NCBI GenBank assembly: GCA_002323535.1
Contig: DCQT01000081.1
Location: forward strand, 1-37,929
Length of the DNA: 37,929 nucleotides
Direction of reading: 5' to 3'
From: Bacteriovoracaceae bacterium UBA1511
GTDB lineage: Bacteria; Bdellovibrionota; Bacteriovoracia; Bacteriovoracales; Bacteriovoracaceae
In this document: positions 1-8,377 of the stretch, piece after piece
Position numbering within the stretch: position 1 is the first letter of the stretch
How the letters are laid out: every line of letters begins with the position of its first letter
Program-made: the position numbers and the translations under genes
The notes under the pieces: model-generated
Told to the model about the DNA's origin: nothing
Seen by the model: the letters and a program-made list of their open reading frames with translations, nothing else
Databases searched by the model: none

Positions 1-59
1 ATAAATGATAGCAATCCAAATATAAGTCATTTTTATTATAAGGTTTTAATATCTCTGAA

Positions 60-3000
60 ATGAAAATAAACAGAATAATACTTGTATTTTTAATTGTGTT
101 GTTCTCTCCATATTGGGGATTAAAGCTATCCTTAAAATCGAGCTTTGTAACTAATTATGTCATCTCATATATTGAAGAGGTAATTCCTGAAAAAGAGGGT
201 ATATCTTTATCAGCAGATAGTATTGAAATATCTTTTATATTTTTAGAAACTACCTTAAAAAACTTATCTGTTGAAAAAGATAATCAGAAAGTAATTTCTA
301 ACTCAGATTTAAGTCTTGGTTTTAGCCTTAGAGATTTATTAAAAAGAAATCTAAGTATAGGAGAGATGTCTCTGCGGGGAGGAGAGTTAAAAGCAGACCC
401 TTTTCTTGGAAAAAAAAATAATTCCAATAAAAAAATAAATCTCGAGAAGATTATAAATACACTACCTTTTCGTAATTTAATAATTGATCATTTGAATTTT
501 GAAAGTGAAAGAGCAGGGATCTTTCTGAGTGTTAATGATCTCTTAATAAAAAAGGGGCGGAAGGGAAAGGTTGAATATGAGCTTGAATTAAATAGTTCCA
601 AATTTAAGAGTTATGAAATTGATACAGCTTCCATATCTGGAAGTGTTTTCGGAAATAAAATTATGGTACAAGGCCAACTACTCAAAGGAGTAAGTCAACT
701 CAAGTTTGAGAGAATAGAGTTTGATTTAAGAAGACTTATGGGTAGTGGAAAGTATGAATTTATGATTCTTACAAATGATTTTGTGGGAAATATGAAATCA
801 CTATCATTTGGTAGTCATATGGAAATTTTTGGTAGTGGTGAATTTTCTTACAAGAATAATGATCTTAAAAGTTTAAAGCTTGATTTAGAAATCGAGAGTC
901 CCTCAAAAAAGTATCTTAATTTAAAGAAAATAAAAACGAGTCTCGAACTATTCAATTCCAACCTTGTTTTGAAAAAACTTAGCGTGTTTAATTTTGGTTC
1001 GGGAGTCGCAAATCTAAATGGTAAAGCTACGTATGACCTAAAAAATGAAAAACTTATTGATGGAATAACATTAGAGTTTAAGGACTTCTTAATTGATACG
1101 AACGAAATGTTTTTTAAAAAATTAAAAATAATTCCTTTGTCCGGGAAACTTGATGGAGATTTGGTGCTTACTCAAAAAGATGACCTTGAACTGGGGTTAA
1201 AATCTTTGAACCTCAAGTCACTAAGGTTAGGAGGATCGTCAGAGATACTTTCTTTAAGAGATTTTGTTTTTGAGGGGCCAATAGAAATTAAGAGTGGAGA
1301 AGGTGCATTTTTCAATTTAAATGCTAAATCAAAGAGTTCTAGCTTGCAAATCCGTGGCGATATTTCTGAGAAGGGATTAAATATTTCTTCTAGTAATGCT
1401 TTGATAAATTTAAGTGAGTTTGGGCATTTTTCTGGAGTCGAGGTTAGAGGAATAAGTCAAGGCGACCTGAAATTTGAACATAATAAACAAGTAAGTAGTC
1501 TGACCTTTGATTTAAAAGGGCAAGACTTGCTGGTCTCTAATTATTTTATTGGAGATGGGCAAGGAAAACTTATTGTTGATTTTCTCAATGATAAGTTATC
1601 AGTTAAAGACCTGAAAACTGATATTAAGTCATCCATTCTAGACTTGAATGCTACATTCGACCTTTTTTCTCGTGGTGAGTTTAAGATTCGTGGAACTTCT
1701 AAAAATTTAAATAGCCTTGCGATTAAAACAATCCTGAAGCAAAACTTTAAAGAGATAGTGTCGGGAGGAGAAAAATTAGATTTTAGGGGTCATTCATCCT
1801 TTTTGGTTAAAGGTGATTATGCTGGAAAGTTTAATGTAGGAGTTAGGCTTAAGGGAAATTACTTTAAGTATGGAAGTGAGTTGTTTGAAAATTTTGAGCT
1901 CAACACTAAAATTGATGAAAATGAATTTTCGCTAGAGCCTCTAGTGTTAAAAAAGGGAGGTAGCTCTATTTACACTTCTGGTAATTTTAAGTTCTCTGAA
2001 AATAATTTAGAGCTTCGGGTTTCCGGCGAAGATCTACAAATTGAAAATTTAGAATTTATTAAAGAATATTTTCCAGATACAAAGGGCAATCTTGGATTAA
2101 AAATTGAGCACAGTGGAAGTTTTGCTAAGGGTAACGGTTTATTTGAGGTTCAGTTAAATAATTTTGGAAATTCGAAATTTAGGTATAACAAAAACACACT
2201 CAGGGTTTCTAAAAAGGGAGGGCTGTTTGACATAAGTGGGAGTTTTTTTGATAGACAAATAAAGCTTGGCTCTTTTCTAGACTTAACGTCAAAGAGTAAG
2301 TCTAGTGTGGACCTTAAAGTCAATATGCCTAGGCTGAGTGATGTTCTATCTCTTTATCAGCCAAATCTTATTGAAGGTAAAGATATCAACTCTCAAGTCT
2401 CTTTTACTCTTGCTTCAGATTTTTTTATGAATAAGTTTACTGCTTTAAATCTAAACCTGGGTGTTTCTGATTTATTTATTCAGAGAAAAAAAACAAGTCT
2501 ATATATTCAATACCCATTTAATGAAATTGTGATTTCGAACGGTAAAATAGAAAAATCAACATTGAAACTTTTTGGTGGAGAGCATTACTTAAGCTTTTTT
2601 ATTGAGGGTAAAAAAATTAAAAAGGCAAAAGTTTTTTTAGAGTCTCATCTTAATGCAGACGTATTTGAACTACTTATTCCGAGCAAACTTGGAGTGACTT
2701 TTACTGGCGATGTTTTTGCTTTTGGTAATTTAAATTATATTGATCAATTTTTTGTTAACTACAACCTTGATATTAAAGAATCTATTGTTAGTTCAATGCT
2801 CCTTAATCGGAGCCTTTCCGGTTTAAATCTATCTGTCGCAGGAGATAAAAATAGCTTGGTGTTAGAAAATGCATCCGCTGACTTTGGTGGGGGAAGTATT
2901 AATTTAAGTGGAGTGGGGTTTTTTGGAGATAAAAAAAGAGCTCTAGATTTTGACGTGGATTTGTTTGATATTACATCTAACTTTCTTGAAAAATCGAATG

Positions 3001-3986
3001 CTAATTTTGACTTCCGTGGAACAGTTAGCGGGGAAAAGGCGCCATACGAATTTTCCGGTATTTTAAAATTGAAAAAAGTTAATCTCATGGAAAGTGTTAA
3101 TGATTGGATTTCTCTGTTTGGGGGAAATAGGTCTCAAGGGCAAAGTAAATTGATTTTTAAAAATAATTTTGTGATAGAAACACAAGAACCAATTCGAATC
3201 AAAAATAATCTCATGGACATTAAAATTGATTCTAGGCTCAAACTGATCGGTAATAACCTTAAACCTCAAATTTATGGTGACTTAGAGGTCGTGCCACAAG
3301 CTTCAAAGGTTTTTTTAAAAGGCAATATGTTTTCAGTAACAGATGGTGCAGTAAGACTTAGAAAATCATCTAATAAACCAGACCCTTATTTTGATATAAA
3401 TGCTGAGACGAAAATAGATAATTACAATCTCAAGTCATCAATTGTCGGAGACCTTAAGAATTTGAATATTAGTTTTTTAAGTGATCCTCCTTTGGCACAA
3501 GAGGATATTTTTTCACTATTAGCAATTGGTGTGACTTTGAAAAAAACCCGGAACCTTGGAGCAAATGCAATTAATAATGTTACCTCATTAGGGCTAGGTT
3601 CTTTTTTATTGGATCAAACGGGTATAAATAATAGTCTAGATGAAACTCTTGGAGTTAAGGTCTCTATTGCCCCAGAGATAATAAATGACGAAACATCTTT
3701 GCTCGAAGGGAAGGTTAACCAAGGAGTAGGTGAAGCTCAAACAAGGGTTCGCTCTGCTACAAAGATAAGGTTAACTAAACGAATTAGTAACTCACTAGAT
3801 ATGTCTTATTCGAGTACCCTTGGAGGCTCTCTTGACCAGAGACAAGAGATGAACCTTAATTTGAAAGTTGACAAGAATATTATGATCCAAGGTGTTTATC
3901 AGACACAGTCTAGTGACAACAGTGAAAATACTGATACTACAAATAGTTTGGGCTTAGACTTAATATGGAAAAAGACTTTTAAATGA
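60..3986 (+). CDS. tamB: TamB-like translocation/assembly module protein (DUF490 C-terminus)
   Basis: Predicted inner-membrane-anchored periplasmic protein of the TamB/AsmA-like superfamily, thought to bridge inner and outer membranes and support outer-membrane protein insertion or phospholipid transport. Seen: 1308 aa, one N-terminal hydrophobic anchor (about residues 5-22), then about 1200 residues of repetitive beta-rich sequence with many G-x-L/F-x-L strands, the taco-like fold expected for this family. The last 350 residues resemble the DUF490/TamB domain, including 'DPPLAQEDIFSLLAIGVT' near residue 1145. The stop overlaps the next gene's ATG (ATGA), and that next gene encodes an Omp85 protein, which strongly supports the assignment. 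The order tamB-tamA is the reverse of the E. coli order. No clear Shine-Dalgarno precedes the ATG, but no other in-frame start fits the anchor. Confidence 0.88.
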   Translation: MKINRIILVFLIVLFSPYWGLKLSLKSSFVTNYVISYIEEVIPEKEGISLSADSIEISFIFLETTLKNLSVEKDNQKVISNSDLSLGFSLRDLLKRNLSIGEMSLRGGELKADPFLGKKNNSNKKINLEKIINTLPFRNLIIDHLNFESERAGIFLSVNDLLIKKGRKGKVEYELELNSSKFKSYEIDTASISGSVFGNKIMVQGQLLKGVSQLKFERIEFDLRRLMGSGKYEFMILTNDFVGNMKSLSFGSHMEIFGSGEFSYKNNDLKSLKLDLEIESPSKKYLNLKKIKTSLELFNSNLVLKKLSVFNFGSGVANLNGKATYDLKNEKLIDGITLEFKDFLIDTNEMFFKKLKIIPLSGKLDGDLVLTQKDDLELGLKSLNLKSLRLGGSSEILSLRDFVFEGPIEIKSGEGAFFNLNAKSKSSSLQIRGDISEKGLNISSSNALINLSEFGHFSGVEVRGISQGDLKFEHNKQVSSLTFDLKGQDLLVSNYFIGDGQGKLIVDFLNDKLSVKDLKTDIKSSILDLNATFDLFSRGEFKIRGTSKNLNSLAIKTILKQNFKEIVSGGEKLDFRGHSSFLVKGDYAGKFNVGVRLKGNYFKYGSELFENFELNTKIDENEFSLEPLVLKKGGSSIYTSGNFKFSENNLELRVSGEDLQIENLEFIKEYFPDTKGNLGLKIEHSGSFAKGNGLFEVQLNNFGNSKFRYNKNTLRVSKKGGLFDISGSFFDRQIKLGSFLDLTSKSKSSVDLKVNMPRLSDVLSLYQPNLIEGKDINSQVSFTLASDFFMNKFTALNLNLGVSDLFIQRKKTSLYIQYPFNEIVISNGKIEKSTLKLFGGEHYLSFFIEGKKIKKAKVFLESHLNADVFELLIPSKLGVTFTGDVFAFGNLNYIDQFFVNYNLDIKESIVSSMLLNRSLSGLNLSVAGDKNSLVLENASADFGGGSINLSGVGFFGDKKRALDFDVDLFDITSNFLEKSNANFDFRGTVSGEKAPYEFSGILKLKKVNLMESVNDWISLFGGNRSQGQSKLIFKNNFVIETQEPIRIKNNLMDIKIDSRLKLIGNNLKPQIYGDLEVVPQASKVFLKGNMFSVTDGAVRLRKSSNKPDPYFDINAETKIDNYNLKSSIVGDLKNLNISFLSDPPLAQEDIFSLLAIGVTLKKTRNLGANAINNVTSLGLGSFLLDQTGINNSLDETLGVKVSIAPEIINDETSLLEGKVNQGVGEAQTRVRSATKIRLTKRISNSLDMSYSSTLGGSLDQRQEMNLNLKVDKNIMIQGVYQTQSSDNSENTDTTNSLGLDLIWKKTFK

Positions 3987-6760
3987 GATACATCAGTTTA
4001 ATAACATTCTTTTTAAGTGCTGTTTGTTTTGGATACGAAATTAAGTCTATAAACTTGAGCTGTCCATCTAATTCAAATTGTGAATTTTTAGAAAAGAGAA
4101 TTGAACTTGCAATAAAAAGTTCAAACACTCCTGATGACATAACATCTAATTTGAAATTTATGATTTACGATCCGCTGATTTCAAGCTTCTCTTTTGAATA
4201 TGAATTAATTGATAATGTTGTAAGTTTTTCTGCTAACGCCAAGTTAAGTACGTTAGTTTCTAAAGTAAGGTTGAAGGGAACTGACCTAAACTTGAAAACT
4301 CACTTCGGAAAATATGGAATAAGAGAAGGTGAGAAGTTCTCTGCGCCTTCGGCTTTGTACTCTGTCAAAGAACTCAAAAACCAATTATCAAGGGAGGGAT
4401 TTTTCGCTGCAAAGGTCTGGTATAAAAGAGTCATAATTAAGGAAAAGCTTTTTGTTGATTTTCATGTTTCATTGGGTGAGCCAACAATGATTGAAAAAGT
4501 AAAAATTAAATCACCAAGCTTTATTATCACTAAAAAGTTTAAGGAGCTTGAAGGTAAGAACTGGAGCTTAAGTACAATTAACCTGTTAAAGCAAGAGTCA
4601 ATCCAACAGTTAAATGATTTAGGTTTTTATAACTGTGACATTGAGGAATCTATTATTTTCAATAAAGAAAATGAAAAAAAAGCGGTTCTAGAAGTCAGAA
4701 TTAATGCTGGTGTGAAGCAAGTTTTTCATCTCGAAGGGAATAATATTGTCACTCGTAAGGAGTTGCTGGACCATATTAAAACAGGTGTTGCAAGATTAGG
4801 CTCTAAGGTGACGGAAACTCAATTAAATTCATTGGTTCAGTCTTTTTACCAAACTAAAGGAATCTTAGGTGGTGACATTAAAACATCAATGAGAGAGGGC
4901 GTAGACTCTAATGGGCAAACTGTTTTGAGTTTCCAACTTATAATCACTGAAGGCGATTATAAGTTGATCTCTGGGTTTGAGTTAAACAATCTCTCGCCTG
5001 AGTCAAATAAGTTAATAAGTAGTATTTTAAGCGAGGTTAACAAACCATATTTCAATTCAGGTAAATTTAATAAAAATGAAATTGAGTTAGTAAGGACATA
5101 TGTAGTCGAAAAGCTGAAAAAGCTGGGTTATTTGGATCCTAGGGTCTCATATAAATTAACAGGAAAATTAGGCAATGAGAAAGTTAAGCTTGAAGTAGAT
5201 TTGGGAGATCGTTTTTTAATTGGCAAGGTAAGCCTTGGTTTTGACCTGGAAACGATAAGGCCAAGAGTACCTTTTGCTTTAAAAAGAGGAGACATTTTCT
5301 CTGAATCAATTGCTGATTACGAGCGAAAAAGTCTTATCAAAAGTTTAAAGCAAAGAGGTTACTTTTTTGCAAAATGGGACTCATCAAAACCTTTTATCAA
5401 AGAAAATATTATTACAAAAAAAGTAGATGTTGATTTTCAAATATCCCCAGGACTGATTTCAAGATTAAATGAAGTAAGGATTGAGGGCTTGCAGAAAACT
5501 AAAAAACTAGTTGTGTTCAGAGAAATAAAGGCACAAAAAGGGGATACACTAACCCCTGGTTTAATTCAGAATTTAAATGATCAGCTTGTTTCTTTAAATA
5601 TTTTTTCTTTCTTAAGTATTTCACCTGTTGTTGTGGGCGTTGAAAATAATGAGAATCAGGTTGATCTTGTTATAAATGTTAGAGAAAAAGATTTTGGCGT
5701 ACTGTCTATTAGCCCAGGCTTTAGAACAGACATTGGGCCTAAAATTGATCTGAGTGTTCAAAAAAATAATATTTCAGGTGAAAATAAAAACTTTTTGCTC
5801 GGTAGCCGTATTAGTAAAAGGACGGATCTGACTCTGCTTGACCCCCAGAGGCGTGATTTTTCTTCCACCTTTTTTGAATACAGACTAAATACGAGTTACG
5901 CACTCCCCTATTTATTCAAGTCTTTTAATCGAACAATTTTTTCCTCTGAGTTAACTAGGCGTCGCTTTTTTGGGTTTGATGCAGATATTGTCAGGGCTTC
6001 CGCAAGTTTGGATAAAAAATTAAGTACGAAGGGAAGTGTATTTTTCAGGTATCAGTTTGAGCTAATTAAGCAGTTTAATGCTACTGAGGATTTGGAAAAT
6101 GGAGAGTTTCGAATCGGCGGTATTACGGCATCATATTTTTTTGATAACAGAAATAGAGTGATTAACCCATCAAAAGGTAGTTACCACTCTCTTTCTGCAG
6201 AGCTAGCTCACCCACTTTTCTTATCTATGAATAATGATCTAGAAATAAACTTTTTAAAAATTCAATCCAGAAATAGGTTTTATAAAAGGTTCGACTCGTT
6301 TATTTTTGCCTCAAGCCTTGCTGCGGGATGGCAAAAAAACCTGGGCCAAGGAAGTGCTGATGGTGATAACAAGTCCTACATACCGAGGGTGAAAGTTTTC
6401 AGGCTTGAAGGTGTCGATAACGTTAGAGGCTATAACTCAACAGAGGTTAATAGGGTTCTTGGAGGTAATGATATCTCTGAATATGTTATTGACGATGAAG
6501 CATCATTTTTTAACTTAAAAGCAGAGTTAAGGAGAGAGGTTTCGACTTCCGTGATGCTCTCAACATTTTATGATTTGGGTAAAGTAATGCCTGAAATGTT
6601 AAATTTCAATAACTTAAACCATTCCGTCGGCTTAAGCTTAAAGTTGTTAACGCCTGTAGGAACACTAAACCTTGATTACGGACTAAAGCTTAACCGGGAA
6701 TTTGTAAATGGTGAAAAAGAACAATTTGGAAGATTTCACCTTATGGTCGGGTATTTTTGA
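3983..6760 (+). CDS. tamA: TamA/BamA-type Omp85 outer-membrane protein with six POTRA repeats
   Basis: Outer-membrane beta-barrel assembly protein of the Omp85 superfamily, probably the TamA partner of the preceding TamB. Seen: 925 aa; signal peptide (about residues 1-17); POTRA-type repeats between about residues 93 and 570; then a C-terminal 16-strand-type barrel of about 355 residues containing the conserved VRGY motif (residues 814-817; 'EGVDNVRGYNSTE') and ending in an aromatic residue. The repeat ends are marked by the helix-to-strand 'L..xGF/GY' signature near residues 139, 214, 293, 382, 459 and 539. E. coli TamA has 577 residues and three POTRAs and BamA five, so this is an enlarged version. 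The start overlaps the tamB stop by 4 bases. A paralogous BamA cannot be excluded, but coupling to tamB favours TamA. Confidence 0.87.
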   Translation: MRYISLITFFLSAVCFGYEIKSINLSCPSNSNCEFLEKRIELAIKSSNTPDDITSNLKFMIYDPLISSFSFEYELIDNVVSFSANAKLSTLVSKVRLKGTDLNLKTHFGKYGIREGEKFSAPSALYSVKELKNQLSREGFFAAKVWYKRVIIKEKLFVDFHVSLGEPTMIEKVKIKSPSFIITKKFKELEGKNWSLSTINLLKQESIQQLNDLGFYNCDIEESIIFNKENEKKAVLEVRINAGVKQVFHLEGNNIVTRKELLDHIKTGVARLGSKVTETQLNSLVQSFYQTKGILGGDIKTSMREGVDSNGQTVLSFQLIITEGDYKLISGFELNNLSPESNKLISSILSEVNKPYFNSGKFNKNEIELVRTYVVEKLKKLGYLDPRVSYKLTGKLGNEKVKLEVDLGDRFLIGKVSLGFDLETIRPRVPFALKRGDIFSESIADYERKSLIKSLKQRGYFFAKWDSSKPFIKENIITKKVDVDFQISPGLISRLNEVRIEGLQKTKKLVVFREIKAQKGDTLTPGLIQNLNDQLVSLNIFSFLSISPVVVGVENNENQVDLVINVREKDFGVLSISPGFRTDIGPKIDLSVQKNNISGENKNFLLGSRISKRTDLTLLDPQRRDFSSTFFEYRLNTSYALPYLFKSFNRTIFSSELTRRRFFGFDADIVRASASLDKKLSTKGSVFFRYQFELIKQFNATEDLENGEFRIGGITASYFFDNRNRVINPSKGSYHSLSAELAHPLFLSMNNDLEINFLKIQSRNRFYKRFDSFIFASSLAAGWQKNLGQGSADGDNKSYIPRVKVFRLEGVDNVRGYNSTEVNRVLGGNDISEYVIDDEASFFNLKAELRREVSTSVMLSTFYDLGKVMPEMLNFNNLNHSVGLSLKLLTPVGTLNLDYGLKLNREFVNGEKEQFGRFHLMVGYF

Positions 6761-6781
6761 TAATGCAGGGCCATATTTAGG

Positions 6782-6811
6782 TTGACTTGTCATGTTGATT
6801 ATTTGTATATA
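6782..6811 (+). promoter_or_regulatory. Predicted sigma-70 promoter for rplM-rpsI
   Basis: TTGACT (6782-6787), an 18-base spacer and TATATA (6806-6811) lie about 45 bases before the rplM start. The implied leader is about 38 bases and contains a small GAGA-TCTC hairpin and the SD-like AGAAGG upstream of the ATG. Confidence 0.6.
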
Positions 6812-6855
6812 ACCGAGAATTATCTCTAATTTTAAAGTTAATAGAAGGTATAGTT

Positions 6856-7293
6856 ATGTACACAAGTAAGTCATTCGTATTGAAACCAGCTGAAGCGGAT
6901 AAAAAATGGTTTGTAGTAGATGCTACAGATAAGGTCGTTGGCCGTTTGGCAACAGAAATTGCGACCGTTTTAAGAGGGAAAAATAATCCTAAATACACCC
7001 CTCACACAGACTCTGGAGATCATGTTGTTGTTGTTAATGCTGAGAAAGTTGTATTTAAAGGCGATAAGCTTAATCAAAAGAAGTACTACTCTCACTCTGA
7101 TTATGTTGGTGGAATGAGAGTAACAACAGCAAAAGAAATGTTGGAAAAACATCCTGAAAGAGTTATTTTTAATGCTGTTAAAGGGATGCTTCCTAAAAAT
7201 TCTTTAGGTCGTCAGCAACTTAAAAAATTAAGAGTTTTCGTTGGTGAAAATCACACACATGAAGCTCAAAACCCACAACCTCTAGAGTTATAG
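6856..7293 (+). CDS. rplM: 50S ribosomal protein L13
   Basis: Large-subunit ribosomal protein L13, 145 aa, normal family length. Diagnostic segments are visible: 'WFVVDATDKVVGRLATEIA' at the N-terminus, 'KNNPKYTPHTDSGDHVVVVNA' (split around residues 42-62), and the C-terminal 'GMLPKNSLGRQQLKKLRVF'. It is followed after 17 bases by rpsI, the near-universal L13-S9 operon. The ATG at 6856 has AGAAGG upstream at reasonable spacing and a promoter-like sequence 45 bases before it. Confidence 0.98.
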   Translation: MYTSKSFVLKPAEADKKWFVVDATDKVVGRLATEIATVLRGKNNPKYTPHTDSGDHVVVVNAEKVVFKGDKLNQKKYYSHSDYVGGMRVTTAKEMLEKHPERVIFNAVKGMLPKNSLGRQQLKKLRVFVGENHTHEAQNPQPLEL

Positions 7294-7310
7294 TTTAAAA
7301 GGATTTGGTA

Positions 7311-7715
7311 ATGTCTGAAGTAAGCAAAAAATGGGATATTCATACAGTAGGAAGAAGAAAGTCATCAGTAGCGAGAGTTTATCTTGCTAAGGGTTCCGGG
7401 AAAATCCTTGTAAACAAGAGAGATCTGAACGATTATTTTCCAAAAGCAACGTCACGTTATGTTGTTAATCAACCAGTTAACTTATTAAAGCTTTCTGATA
7501 AATTTGATATTTATATAAATGTTAGAGGTGGTGGAACTACAGGCCAAGCTGGTGCTTGTAGACTTGGTATTGCAAGAGCATTAGTTCAAGCTGACGCTGA
7601 GTTAAGAGGAGAATTAAAAAAAGCTGGCTTTCTAACTAGAGACTCTAGAAAAGTTGAAAGAAAGAAACCAGGTCAGAGAGGAGCGAGAGCTAGATTTCAA
7701 TTCTCGAAACGTTAA
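7311..7715 (+). CDS. rpsI: 30S ribosomal protein S9
   Basis: Small-subunit ribosomal protein S9, 134 aa. Family hallmarks are clear: 'TVGRRKSSVARVYLAKGSG' near the N-terminus, 'NVRGGGTTGQAGACRLGIAR' in the middle and the basic tail 'GQRGARARFQFSKR', whose terminal KR reaches the ribosomal P site. I start it at the ATG at 7311, with AAAGGA 7 bases upstream, rather than at an in-frame TTG two codons earlier. A strong intrinsic terminator lies 29 bases after the stop and ends the rplM-rpsI operon. Confidence 0.98.
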   Translation: MSEVSKKWDIHTVGRRKSSVARVYLAKGSGKILVNKRDLNDYFPKATSRYVVNQPVNLLKLSDKFDIYINVRGGGTTGQAGACRLGIARALVQADAELRGELKKAGFLTRDSRKVERKKPGQRGARARFQFSKR

Positions 7716-7743
7716 TATCCTTTTTATAAATAAACTTTATTTT

Positions 7744-7772
7744 AAAGCCCTCCTTTTGGAGGGCTTTTTTTT
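7744..7772 (+). terminator. Intrinsic terminator of rplM-rpsI
   Basis: The arms AAAGCCCTCC and GGAGGGCTTT pair perfectly around a TTTT loop and run straight into a tract of T residues. Confidence 0.93.
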
Positions 7773-7798
7773 AACTTTTTCGCAGAATAACCGACTAG

Positions 7799-8377
7799 TT
7801 GGGTGTGGAATGGTTAAAAAAACTCTCTGTTTTCTTTTTACTAATATTTGGAACCATATCAAATGGCTCTGGTTCATCGACCTGGATCTATGGCAGCCTA
7901 GAGGAAATATCCTATATTAAAAACAATTCAAATAAAGTAGAGACTGCTTTTAGTTTAAAGCTAGAAAAGTACTACGGGCTTAATCCATCCGAAGTCATTA
8001 ACTATATGAAATTTAGAGTTTACGCAGAGGGAGGCAGCTGGGATGGTGTTGAGTATCCGCTAAGCGTAAAATTCGAAAAAGCACTTGGAGAAAAAGTTTT
8101 AATCTATCTGTCGAAAAACAGTGGTAAATTCTATATTGAAAAAGTGGTGAACTCCCCTAAATTGAGCCTAGTTCAAGGTATGACGGGAGTTGAAACGGTC
8201 GACAACTACCAACTAGGGCTCTTGGCCGAACAAAACGCTGGAAAAAGAAAGCCCGCCCAAATAGAGAAGGAGGAGTCGGTGATATTAGAGGACTTTGGCT
8301 TTTTTACCTTTTCCTTGTTTCTTATAATTTTTGGAACCTCTCTGTATTTCGTTTCTAGAAATAAAAATTATGACTAG
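7799..8377 (+). CDS. Small exported protein with C-terminal membrane anchor, unknown function
   Basis: No family recognised. The frame gives 192 aa: an N-terminal hydrophobic stretch (about residues 6-20) that looks like a signal peptide, a soluble central part of about 130 residues, a charged linker (KRKPAQIEKEE), then one transmembrane segment (about residues 165-185) followed by RNKNYD. This predicts an extracytoplasmic domain tethered by its C-terminus. The start is uncertain: TTG at 7799 and GTG at 7805 are both in frame and neither has a convincing SD. The stop overlaps the metalloprotease start by 8 bases, so the two are translationally coupled and probably work together; a role as partner or substrate of the protease is inference. 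Confidence 0.72.
   Translation: MGVEWLKKLSVFFLLIFGTISNGSGSSTWIYGSLEEISYIKNNSNKVETAFSLKLEKYYGLNPSEVINYMKFRVYAEGGSWDGVEYPLSVKFEKALGEKVLIYLSKNSGKFYIEKVVNSPKLSLVQGMTGVETVDNYQLGLLAEQNAGKRKPAQIEKEESVILEDFGFFTFSLFLIIFGTSLYFVSRNKNYD

Noticed and set aside
2759..3269. Minus-strand frames inside tamB
   Set aside because: They lie fully within a clear gene on the opposite strand and have no SD, domain or conservation-like pattern; the other frames nested in real genes were rejected likewise.
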